Below are positions 26,319 to 34,001 of a stretch of DNA of 64,000 bases, piece by piece. This DNA comes from Gilvibacter sp. SZ-19 (lineage in GTDB: Bacteria > Bacteroidota > Bacteroidia > Flavobacteriales > Flavobacteriaceae). The DNA is taken from the NCBI RefSeq assembly GCF_002163875.1, contig NZ_CP019333.1, forward strand, positions 2,844,864-2,908,863, given 5' to 3'. The notes beneath the pieces were generated by a model. It worked only from the letters and a program-made list of their open reading frames with translations, did not search any database and had not been told where the DNA came from. Every line of letters begins with the position of its first letter. The first letter of the stretch is position 1. Both the position numbers and the translations under genes were made by a program.

Positions 26319-26750
26319 TTACTTCAGAATACCCTCCTGAATGGACTTTTTAGAGTACCAAACAAAAACAATTGAAAGTATTAGAACAATTACGGGCATA
26401 ATTATGGCTTGATTCCCATAAACCTCCAGCGTATCTGAAAGGAAATAGCTATATACCTGCTGCCCAATTACTCCCAATAATGAAAGTAGAAATAGCGGAT
26501 AAGCAAACCTTTTCTTGATCAATAAAGCGATTGCCCCTAAAAGTCCGAACCAAACTGCGATAGCAAAAGCTGCTGTCACCCAAGAAGGTGTCACTGCATA
26601 AAGCTCTTGTTCTGCTGTCGGCAACATTTTTAGAGTTTCTTCTGTCATAAAGGCTTGTCCTAAATAAGCCAATACACCAAAGATATTCCAAACCAATGCC
26701 ACAATGGCGATCACCCAAAATAGGGCAGTGGGTTTTTTTGTCTCTGTCAT
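26319..26750 (-). CDS. Four-TM hypothetical membrane protein
   Basis: 143 residues from ATG at 26750 (MTETKKPTALFWVIAIVALV). The longer frame to 27068 has a basic, low-complexity N-terminus overlapping the divergent gene and is rejected. Four hydrophobic segments of about 20 residues each. It resembles small integral membrane proteins of unknown role in flavobacteria. Confidence 0.8.
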   Translation of the reverse strand: MTETKKPTALFWVIAIVALVWNIFGVLAYLGQAFMTEETLKMLPTAEQELYAVTPSWVTAAFAIAVWFGLLGAIALLIKKRFAYPLFLLSLLGVIGQQVYSYFLSDTLEVYGNQAIIMPVIVLILSIVFVWYSKKSIQEGILK

Positions 26751-26879
26751 GGGAATAAATTTTAATTGATTAGTTGGACTAAATGTACAAATTCTGGACG
26801 AATGTGTTAACTGCAGGTTAATTCGGACCAATAAGCTCGATTTGTCATTTTTTGCACGATATTTGCTACGAATATTATT

Positions 26880-27563
26880 ATGAAAAGATCGCTTCTTACT
26901 TGGTGTTTGTTTACGCTTACTGCAGCTTCTATAGCACAGATAGACAGTCCTATGGGCTCTAGTTCGGGTTTGGACATCCCATTTGGTTCTAGCAGTGACG
27001 ATGTCAATATTTCTGGCAGTAGTTTGAGTATTCCGAATTTTGGTCTTGATAATCCGGATGACAAACAAGGATTTGGACAGTTCAGTGTAACCGATACTTT
27101 AAGCATAGGAGAGACCGAGAAAGAAGGTATTAAATTCACAACCGATACTGGCTTCTTAAGCACCAAGAGCGATAAAGCTCCTAAATACTTTACCAAGGAC
27201 AAGGAGGAAAAAGACGAATATCGTCAGAACCAGTTCTTTGGGCAATACACCTCAGATGCCAAATTTGTCGTTTTGCGCTGTCGCGATCATGAATTTGTAG
27301 ATGGTGACCGAGTTCGCGTGTATATCAACGACAATGTCCTTGTGCCTAATGTTCGATTAGGTAGCGGATATCAGGATTTTGAGCTCTTTTTGGACCCGGG
27401 AATGAATACCGTAGAAATAGAAGCACTCAATCAAGGAACCTCTGGCCCAAATACGGCAGAATTTATCATCATAGACGACGATGGGGCCTTACTTTTCTCC
27501 AACGAATGGAATTTAGCCACAGGAGTGCGCGCAAAATTCATCATCAATAAGCCTCAACGCTAA
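26880..27563 (+). CDS. Exported hypothetical protein
   Basis: 227 residues. A signal peptide (MKRSLLTWCLFTLTAASIAQ) precedes a Ser/Gly-rich low-complexity stretch, then a beta-rich domain with regularly spaced Asp/Gly turns (VDGDRVRVYINDNVLVPNVR, FELFLDPGMNTVEIEALNQG). The second half resembles a carbohydrate-binding or Ig-like sandwich, but I recognise no family. Likely periplasmic or surface-exposed. Confidence 0.75.
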   Translation: MKRSLLTWCLFTLTAASIAQIDSPMGSSSGLDIPFGSSSDDVNISGSSLSIPNFGLDNPDDKQGFGQFSVTDTLSIGETEKEGIKFTTDTGFLSTKSDKAPKYFTKDKEEKDEYRQNQFFGQYTSDAKFVVLRCRDHEFVDGDRVRVYINDNVLVPNVRLGSGYQDFELFLDPGMNTVEIEALNQGTSGPNTAEFIIIDDDGALLFSNEWNLATGVRAKFIINKPQR

Positions 27564-27695
27564 ACTCAATATTAGCAAGGCTTCCTAGCGTATTTACTTC
27601 ATTATTATACTGGTAAACATTTATCGGTAAACACTGTTTTTGCACATTTTGCTGCTACTTTCATCTTGCCAATCGAAAAGAATTGAAAAAGAAAA

Positions 27696-28673
27696 ATGAA
27701 GAGAAGTATACTGTTCATCTGTAGTGTTCTGCTGTGGTATTCTTGTTCGGACGATGACAAAGCTATAGACATCGTTACAGAAGAAATAGAATACGGAGCT
27801 GTTGTGAGAACTTTACAGTTCAACAATGCAGAATTCAATGTCGGAGATCCTGATAGCGTATTTAGTGTAGATATTGAAGTGCAAGATGAACTAGACGGCG
27901 ACCTGCTGGAAGCGGTAGACCTAATGGTTAGCTTTGTGGATAACACTCCGGCAGGTGGCGACTTCTCGACCACAGAGGCCAGTTTAGGCAGCTTATTACC
28001 AGAAGATTTTGGTTTGGGAGCCAATGGTTTTCCCAAAATAACCCTGAACTACTCACAGGCAGCCATGGCAGCGGCTGTGGGAGTCTCTTTGGAAAACATT
28101 TCATGTAGTGATCAGTTCTTATTGCGGACAGTCATTCGCTTGACTGACGGACGTTCTTTTACAACAGGCACGGCCAGTTCGATAATTTTGGCCTACGAGA
28201 CCTTTTTTAGCAGTCCCTACTGTTATACGATCAATGTAGTGGAACCAATAGACGAGGAGCTATTTACCGGTGACTATGTAATGACGAGCATTATAGATGG
28301 CCCCTTAGGACCCACTTTCAATGAAAGCGGAACTTTGGTGTCTGTAGAAAAAGCATCACATTCCAATACAGTAAGGCAGGTTAGACTCAAGCATATATTA
28401 TCTCATCCATCAAACGAACAGCCCAGAATTTATGAATTCAGCATAGTCTGTGACCAAGTTGTATTTAGAAAGAATCAGTTGTCCAGTGTAATCGGACAAT
28501 GCACATTCTCTACGTCTAGCCCCATTTTGCTAGGTCCAGGAGAAGAGAACGCACCCGCCAACATCTTAGACGACAGTGTCTTTGAGGTTTGGTTTGTAGA
28601 AGGATATTTAGGATTTGATGGTCGCTGCGGATTTGGAACCGCTCCGTCCAGAATAAGATTTACAAAACAGTAG
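27696..28673 (+). CDS. Putative lipoprotein, unknown
   Basis: 325 residues. The lipoprotein signal ends LLWYSC (Cys at about 17), followed by the acidic SDDDKA. The rest is beta-rich with YEFSIVCDQVVFRKNQ and a short Cys-containing C-terminus. The pattern is common among outer-membrane lipoproteins of polysaccharide- or peptide-binding type, but there is no SusC/SusD pair nearby. Function not assigned. Confidence 0.7.
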   Translation: MKRSILFICSVLLWYSCSDDDKAIDIVTEEIEYGAVVRTLQFNNAEFNVGDPDSVFSVDIEVQDELDGDLLEAVDLMVSFVDNTPAGGDFSTTEASLGSLLPEDFGLGANGFPKITLNYSQAAMAAAVGVSLENISCSDQFLLRTVIRLTDGRSFTTGTASSIILAYETFFSSPYCYTINVVEPIDEELFTGDYVMTSIIDGPLGPTFNESGTLVSVEKASHSNTVRQVRLKHILSHPSNEQPRIYEFSIVCDQVVFRKNQLSSVIGQCTFSTSSPILLGPGEENAPANILDDSVFEVWFVEGYLGFDGRCGFGTAPSRIRFTKQ

Positions 28674-28738
28674 ACCGTAATTTACTCGGGTTGGTTGCCC
28701 GATATTCATACAGTTAGTGAGTAAATTAGTGTTGTTGC

Positions 28739-28807
28739 AACGCTCCCGATTAGAAGTTATTTTGTGGTAATTTTAAACTTCGCTCTCGGGAGCGTTCTAT
28801 TTTTTTA
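28739..28807 (+). terminator. Terminator with nested stem after the lipoprotein gene
   Basis: Outer stem AACGCTCCCGA / TCGGGAGCGTT, with an inner stem GAAGTT / AACTTC in its 36-nt loop, then CTATTTTTTT. It may be a plain terminator; the inner helix is unusual. Confidence 0.75.
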
Positions 28808-28832
28808 TAAATTGAGTCTATAAATAGATCTC

Positions 28833-29354
28833 ATGACAGTATCCGAATTAAACCCTCAGGATTATTTTGAATACTACGAGCTCTATCTCTCCGCAGTCCC
28901 CAAAAATATCGATCTGATTCAGGCCTACCGCGAGCAAGGAGAAGAGATTGTAGCTTTTTTTAAAAACATCCCCAACAAAAGCTGGCACCACAGTTATGCT
29001 GCCGGCAAATGGACCTTGGCAGAAGTTGTCCAGCACATCATAGACACCGAACGCATATTTATCCATCGCTGTTTTAGGATAGCCAGAGGAGAACAAGCCA
29101 ATATTAGCGGTTTTGACCAAGATGTCTATGTGCCGCCCTCTAGAGCGAATGAGAAACCTCAAGAAGCGCTCATCAATGAATACGCCATCACCAGAGCTTA
29201 TAGTATTTCGATTCTGGAGTCCTTAACGGAAGCAGATTTTCATAAAAAAGGAACCGCAAGTCAGCGGCCTTTAACAGCAGGAGCTGCTGCTTTTATAGTT
29301 TTGGGTCACGAAATTTGGCATAACAACATCATCAAAGAACGCTATCTGACCTAG
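28833..29354 (+). CDS. DinB-family protein
   Basis: 173 residues with the DinB four-helix-bundle pattern and the His triad: His in AEVVQHIIDTERIFIHRCFR and His in VLGHEIWHNNIIKERYL. Such proteins bind a metal and some act as thiol-dependent transferases. The substrate is unknown. Confidence 0.85.
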   Translation: MTVSELNPQDYFEYYELYLSAVPKNIDLIQAYREQGEEIVAFFKNIPNKSWHHSYAAGKWTLAEVVQHIIDTERIFIHRCFRIARGEQANISGFDQDVYVPPSRANEKPQEALINEYAITRAYSISILESLTEADFHKKGTASQRPLTAGAAAFIVLGHEIWHNNIIKERYLT

Positions 29355-29415
29355 TGCCTTAGTTACAAGTTTAAAAACAGGTAGAAATACGGGCTTTTAC
29401 TAAGTCTTGCAGGCC

Positions 29416-29491
29416 TATATTTGAAAAGTGCTGCAAGTTGGGGAGCTTGATAGTACAACAATATTAAGCAGCGCCAGTCGCTGCTTTTTTA
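29416..29491 (+). ncRNA. Candidate small RNA with -7 box and terminator
   Basis: TATATTTG (29416-29423) matches TAnnTTTG. About 45 nt downstream is a perfect hairpin AGCAGCG / CGCTGCT (29467-29485) followed by six T. No ORF lies between. CTTGCAG/CTGCAAG arms (29406, 29431) flank the promoter. Either this is a transcript of about 60 nt or the hairpin is simply the dinB terminator. Confidence 0.35.
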
Positions 29492-29968
29492 TGAGACAAA
29501 TCGGCTAAACCAAATAGCCTTCTGCTTCTTAAAAACATAACCTCCAATCCCAAATACCATTCCAGTTGCTATTGCAACCATCCCAAAGAATGGTGTCTCT
29601 GGAATCCGCGTAAAAAGCTCCGAAAAGAAAGCTCCATAAAGCCCAAGTACAGACCAATACATAAAAGAGAAATGATAGGCCATCCAATTGGTTTTAGGCC
29701 TTTTGGTCATAATGGGGAGCATGCCTCCAATTAGGGTTAGCCCACTAACTATGGCCGCAAAGTGAAAGATTCCGAAGTGCCCAAAAAGATTATAGAGCAT
29801 AAAGGATGTCACCAGCATGGGAATCATGGCTATCACATAGAGGTATCCCCACCTTTTATGAGTTCGAGTTCCTTTTTTAAGCAGTAGTACAGCTGTTCCA
29901 GCAATTAGTGCAATGACAGCTGTTAACAGGTGAATCGCCCCTACGGTACCAGAGATATAATTTTCCAT
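29489..29968 (-). CDS. DUF2306-like membrane protein
   Basis: 159 residues with about five membrane helices and conserved His residues in THKRWGYLYVIAM, NLFGHFGIFHFAAI and AYHFSFMYWS. The arrangement fits DUF2306-type membrane proteins. Function unknown. The coding end abuts the T-run of the hairpin at 29467. Confidence 0.75.
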   Translation of the reverse strand: MENYISGTVGAIHLLTAVIALIAGTAVLLLKKGTRTHKRWGYLYVIAMIPMLVTSFMLYNLFGHFGIFHFAAIVSGLTLIGGMLPIMTKRPKTNWMAYHFSFMYWSVLGLYGAFFSELFTRIPETPFFGMVAIATGMVFGIGGYVFKKQKAIWFSRFVS

Positions 29969-30049
29969 AAAACGAAAGTACTAGGAGCAAGGCAGTTCAC
30001 AACATCTTATGTACTGAACTGTAGAAAAAGCGTACTGAATTGCGCATAA

Positions 30050-30085
30050 ATAAAAATCCCTTCAAATGCTTCATTCAAAGGGATT
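30050..30085 (-). terminator. Terminator of the 32-residue ORF (minus strand)
   Basis: AATCCCTT / AAAGGGATT arms with T-rich sequence following on the minus strand (TTTTTATTTA). It lies about 28 bp past the small-ORF stop at 30113 and supports a separate small transcript. Confidence 0.7.
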
Positions 30086-30112
30086 CATACGGTGCTTAAA
30101 GCAATACTTATA

Positions 30113-30211
30113 TTATCTGTGGATCGCATAACTACTGGCTTTAGCGCATTCTTCGAGCAGCACCAGTAATCTGGCTCTCTTAGCTGCCCAATTCTTAAAT
30201 AAAAAGGTCAT
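30113..30211 (-). CDS. Mini-protein of 32 residues with C-terminus AKASSYAIHR
   Basis: ATG at 30211, TAA at 30113. The sequence is MTFLFKNWAAKRARLL, then VLLEECAKASSYAIHR: a basic, amphipathic N-terminal half and a short conserved tail. The same tail, A[K/R]ASSYAIHR, ends a 40-residue ORF at 38463-38585. Both genes are isolated, both run on the minus strand, and each is followed by its own terminator. That shared end and layout are the reason to call it coding. No known family comes to mind. The amphipathic helix might bind membrane, RNA or a protein partner. Confidence 0.6.
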   Translation of the reverse strand: MTFLFKNWAAKRARLLVLLEECAKASSYAIHR

Positions 30212-30296
30212 AACGCTTTGTTGTTAATTAAACTTATCTCTTTATAAATAGGACTTAAATAACGTGCCAGGTTGCGTTAGAGAATTGTTAAAATGA

Positions 30297-30821
30297 TTAG
30301 TCCAGCAGTTTGTTTGCTACCTCTTGCCAGTTGGCGACACGTTCGTAACCCTCGTCTTTTCTATTGTGAGGCGAGTTGAAAAGCAAGCCACGACCGTTAA
30401 AGTATTTGAGGTTATAAGAACGGTCGTCTATAAGAATATCGCCATCCAAAATAAACTTATGCCCACACAAAATGCGGTATTCCCAAGTAATAAAAGGGAA
30501 GTGTTCATCCAACCAATCACTTTTCTCTCTTAGAGAATTTGGAAACTGCGTAGCAGCTGTTGCGATGTAAACTTCATGTTTGGCGGCTAGTTCCCGCATT
30601 ACCTCTTGACTGTCTTTGATTAACGGTAACTCCCTAAAGAAACCATCGCGCCAAACGTGATCTTTAACATTCTGCAAATGTTCATAGGGAACATTCTCCC
30701 AAACTTCTCCACTTGAAATATCGTCCAAGGTCAGGTTTGCATTAAACTCTTTATTGTAAATGTCTATGTGTGCCCCGTAAGTATCGGCAAGCACTTCATC
30801 CATGTCTACGAATATGGTCAT
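30297..30821 (-). CDS. 5'(3')-deoxyribonucleotidase
   Basis: 174 residues of the HAD superfamily NT5C family. It dephosphorylates deoxyribonucleoside monophosphates in the cytoplasm. Motif I is FVDMDEVLAD (nucleophile and acid Asp pair), motif II YIATAATQFP, and motif III/IV in ILIDDRSYNLKYFNGRGLLF. Length is normal for bacterial members. Confidence 0.9.
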   Translation of the reverse strand: MTIFVDMDEVLADTYGAHIDIYNKEFNANLTLDDISSGEVWENVPYEHLQNVKDHVWRDGFFRELPLIKDSQEVMRELAAKHEVYIATAATQFPNSLREKSDWLDEHFPFITWEYRILCGHKFILDGDILIDDRSYNLKYFNGRGLLFNSPHNRKDEGYERVANWQEVANKLLD

Positions 30822-30957
30822 TCTGTTTTTTTACAAATTTCTTTAAAATACTCTCATTCTGGGCCGAGTCCATGATTTTTAACCCAATGATAATGTTTGA
30901 TAAAAATCAGCAATTATAGCCGTAAAAAGTATTTACTTTGTTTTAAATTCTATTGAT

Positions 30958-31332
30958 ATGATCGACCAATTATTAGATGCACTTTCTTGGGTTCCAGATT
31001 ACGCAACCGGAATCTGGATTGTTCTCAGTGGCCTTTTGATCTACATCTTATTAATGCTGAATAAGCGGCAAAATATGCAGACTCCCTTGTTTAAGACCGG
31101 GGTAGTGCTCTTAGCCGTCATTTGGCTTTACCCATTGGTAACTCCTTATGTCTATCCAATAGAATCCGGCTTTTTAGCGAACCTACTCACCTTAGGACTT
31201 ACTGTCTATTATTTCAAACAACTTAAAGCGCAAACCCCAAAGTTGCAGCTGTGGCTATTACCACAACTGCTTTGGTTGGTTTTTTCTACGCTTTACACCC
31301 TTGGAGCGCTTTTGTCCAAGTATGCTGCTTAG
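30958..31332 (+). CDS. Four-TM hypothetical protein
   Basis: 124 residues, almost entirely membrane helices (about 18-36, 48-67, 72-92, 97-119) with short charged loops. The -7-like sequence TACTTTG lies about 20 bp upstream. No family recognised. It ends four bases before the stop of the convergent M28 gene. Confidence 0.65.
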   Translation: MIDQLLDALSWVPDYATGIWIVLSGLLIYILLMLNKRQNMQTPLFKTGVVLLAVIWLYPLVTPYVYPIESGFLANLLTLGLTVYYFKQLKAQTPKLQLWLLPQLLWLVFSTLYTLGALLSKYAA

Positions 31333-31336
31333 CAAC

Positions 31337-32887
31337 TTATTCCATTCCACCGCGACGGTTCGGACTTCTAGGAGTAGGCCATTCTCTTGGCTCTCCTGTT
31401 CTAGGATTTAAAGGCAATACAGCTTTTTCTCTGGAGGTTCGCTCCGGATCCTCAGAGGCCATATAAGCCAAAATCGCTGTGAGTATAGCGTTGTTGCGAA
31501 CATCGTCAAAAACGATCTTGTCGTAAGTATCTCTGTTGGTATGCCAAGTATAATTCCAATACGACCAATTCAAAGAACTTAAACTAAATGCAGGTGCCCC
31601 CATAGCCTGAAAACTTGCGTAGTCAGAACCTCCTCTGGCAGGAGAACCAGGAAAGGTGGTCTCGATCTCATCGGTGATCTCTTTAGGAACCGCAGCCAAC
31701 CAGCGACTTAGATAATCATAGCTATTTAAAAATCCACCTCCGGAAATGCGAACTACGCGGCCTGTACCATTGTCTTGATTAAACAGAGCTTGTGTGCCTT
31801 CTACTACTTTAGGGTTGTCTTCTACAAAAGCTCTTGAACCGTTTAATCCTTGTTCTTCGCTGCCCCAATGACCCACTAAAATGGTACGCTTAGGGTTGGG
31901 ATAGAACTTCTTGAGCAGACGCATAGCTTCCATCATAACCAGGGTTCCTGTTCCGTTGTCCGTAGCACCTGTACCGCCATCCCATGAATCAAAGTGGGCA
32001 GAAAGTATCACGTACTCGTTGGGCAATTCAGTTCCTCTTATTTCTCCTATGGTATTGAAGGTAGGCATTTCACCCAATTCCTTAGATAAGGCAACTATAT
32101 TCAATTGTGGCTTTTGTCCAGAGGCTACCATGCGGTATAACATCCCGTAGTCTTCCAATTCTAGATCTACTGTTGGAATTGCCTTAGTACGTGCTCCAAA
32201 TATCTTATTAACCCCAAAACCTCGAGACCAATTACTGGTCACTATGCCTACAGCTCCTGCATCTTCCAAAGCTTTAGGCAAGGTTCTGCTGTTGTATCCC
32301 ATGTTCTGAAAATTCTCACGCCACATACGGGTTTGCTCGTCACGAGCTTCTTTCATTTTTTCAAAAGACTTCTCTGTCGCGAATTCTTCCCAGTTATAAT
32401 CTGGTCGGCCAGTGGGTTGATTCATGGAGATCATTACCAATTTCCCTTTTACCGAAGGGAGCCATTTTGCAAATTCCAAGGAATCCTTCACCATTGGTAA
32501 AACCACAAGTTCTGCCGTTACACCTTCCTTAGACGTACTCGGATTCCAGGCCAATTGTGTTCCTCTGAGACTCTGCACACGTGGATGTACCATGTCGATA
32601 TGCGTAATTCCGCGCTCCCAACCACGCCAGGCACCAAATTGTTGGTTTTCGGCTATTATTCCCCAAGAGCCGTATTTGGCAACAGCCCATTCGTGGGCGG
32701 CATACATTTGCGGTGTACCGACCAATCTCGGCCCAATAAGGTCCATAAGTTCATGGGCCAATGGTTCTAGTTGAGAGTTCTCATTAGCCTCCTTGATGAT
32801 CCCGGCAATGACAGGATCTTCCTCTTGACCTAAAATAGAAAGTGGTGCTATTAATAAGCACAGCAGTAGTAGTTGTAATTTTCGCAT
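31337..32887 (-). CDS. M28-family zinc aminopeptidase, exported
   Basis: 516 residues from ATG at 32887 (MRKLQLLLLCLLIAPLSILG), which gives a clean signal peptide; the longer frame to 33022 does not. A PA-type insert precedes the peptidase core. The M28 zinc motif is readable: LSAHFDSWDGGTGATDNGTG (His, Asp), WGSEEQGLNGSRAF (Glu pair) and a distal His in WHTNRDTYDKIVFDDV. It probably cleaves N-terminal residues of peptides in the periplasm or outside. Confidence 0.92.
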   Translation of the reverse strand: MRKLQLLLLCLLIAPLSILGQEEDPVIAGIIKEANENSQLEPLAHELMDLIGPRLVGTPQMYAAHEWAVAKYGSWGIIAENQQFGAWRGWERGITHIDMVHPRVQSLRGTQLAWNPSTSKEGVTAELVVLPMVKDSLEFAKWLPSVKGKLVMISMNQPTGRPDYNWEEFATEKSFEKMKEARDEQTRMWRENFQNMGYNSRTLPKALEDAGAVGIVTSNWSRGFGVNKIFGARTKAIPTVDLELEDYGMLYRMVASGQKPQLNIVALSKELGEMPTFNTIGEIRGTELPNEYVILSAHFDSWDGGTGATDNGTGTLVMMEAMRLLKKFYPNPKRTILVGHWGSEEQGLNGSRAFVEDNPKVVEGTQALFNQDNGTGRVVRISGGGFLNSYDYLSRWLAAVPKEITDEIETTFPGSPARGGSDYASFQAMGAPAFSLSSLNWSYWNYTWHTNRDTYDKIVFDDVRNNAILTAILAYMASEDPERTSREKAVLPLNPRTGEPREWPTPRSPNRRGGME

Positions 32888-32994
32888 TGTATTGGTTTGT
32901 GATTTGCTCTTTAAAAATACGGCTAATCGAACAAATCCAATAGTGAGTTCAGAAAATTCTATGGCCGCTAAATAGAAAGTCCAATTTATTGCAG

Positions 32995-33009
32995 TAGTAT
33001 TGAATACTA
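32995..33009. promoter_or_regulatory. Palindrome TAGTATT-G-AATACTA upstream of the EamA gene
   Basis: Perfect 7-bp arms around a single base, 18 bp upstream of the ATG at 33028, in the divergent gap with the M28 gene. A candidate operator. Confidence 0.4.
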
Positions 33010-33027
33010 ATTCCGCCAACACCTAAT

Positions 33028-33930
33028 ATGAGATCTGAACGCGTACTGATTCCTTTGGCCTTTTTTGCCATCTACGTGATTTGGGGTGCAACCTATATGC
33101 TCAACAAGGTTGCTGTTGCACAACTGGAACCCTTTTATTTAGCGGGTATTCGCTTTACAACGGCCGGCCTATTGATCTTTCTCATTGCGCGACTTATGGG
33201 TCACAAACTCAGTATAAGCTGGCGACAAGTGCGCAACACTGCCTTTGTGGGTTTTTTGTTTTTGACCTATGGAAATGGAGTAGTGGTCTGGGCGCTAAAG
33301 TTTGTTGATAGTAATTTTGCCGCGTTAGAGATCGCAGCTCAACCTTTGGTTGTTTTATTGCTGATGTGGATCTTACAGGGCAAACGCATACAGTTCAAAA
33401 GTATGATCGGTGTTTTCTTAGGTTTTATTGGGATGTATTTACTCATCAGCCAAGATGAGATCCTAATGGGTCCAAACAGTCTTTTAGGAGTGCTAATGAT
33501 CTTTAGCTGTATGCTGAGTTGGGGTTATGGGAGTCTGTTCGTGGCAAAGGCCGACATGCCCAAGAACTACTTTGTAAATACAGGATTTCAGATGTTCTTT
33601 GGAGGCATTATGTTATTGATAGCTAGTTTAGCCTTTGGCGAAGCTTGGGTAGCTCCGCAGCAATGGAAACCAGACGTGCAATGGGTAATGCTCATATTGG
33701 TCATCTTTGGAAGTATAGCCGCCTTTACCTCTTTCAATTATTTGCTCAAGCGTGTTTCTCCAGAAAAGGTAGCTACTTCTACCTATGTAAATCCAATTAT
33801 CGCAATGTTATTGGGTTGGTATGTCTTGCAGGAATCTATAAGTACCCAATCAATAATCGCCGCAACTGTACTATTAACAGGAGTTTACTTTATAAATAGC
33901 GGTAAACGCAAAAAAAGAGAAAAGGCATAA
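33028..33930 (+). CDS. EamA/DMT-family transporter
   Basis: 300 residues, ten membrane helices in two EamA repeats (repeat 1 about 6-140 and repeat 2 about 150-290). Typical features are AIYVIWGATYMLNKVAVAQL at the start and SPEKVATSTYVNPIIAMLLG in the second repeat. It resembles drug/metabolite exporters; the substrate is unknown. Confidence 0.9.
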   Translation: MRSERVLIPLAFFAIYVIWGATYMLNKVAVAQLEPFYLAGIRFTTAGLLIFLIARLMGHKLSISWRQVRNTAFVGFLFLTYGNGVVVWALKFVDSNFAALEIAAQPLVVLLLMWILQGKRIQFKSMIGVFLGFIGMYLLISQDEILMGPNSLLGVLMIFSCMLSWGYGSLFVAKADMPKNYFVNTGFQMFFGGIMLLIASLAFGEAWVAPQQWKPDVQWVMLILVIFGSIAAFTSFNYLLKRVSPEKVATSTYVNPIIAMLLGWYVLQESISTQSIIAATVLLTGVYFINSGKRKKREKA

Positions 33931-34001
33931 ATCAGGTATTTACCACCTAGTATACCATGGGCTGTAGTAGTAGTTTAGTCCCAACCTAAAATTCCTACAG
34001 C

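Noticed and set aside
26751-27068. Extension of the four-TM gene
   Set aside because: Basic low-complexity sequence over the divergent gene; the ATG at 26750 is a better start.
32888-33022. Extension of the M28 peptidase
   Set aside because: The signal peptide begins at 32887; the extension would hide it.
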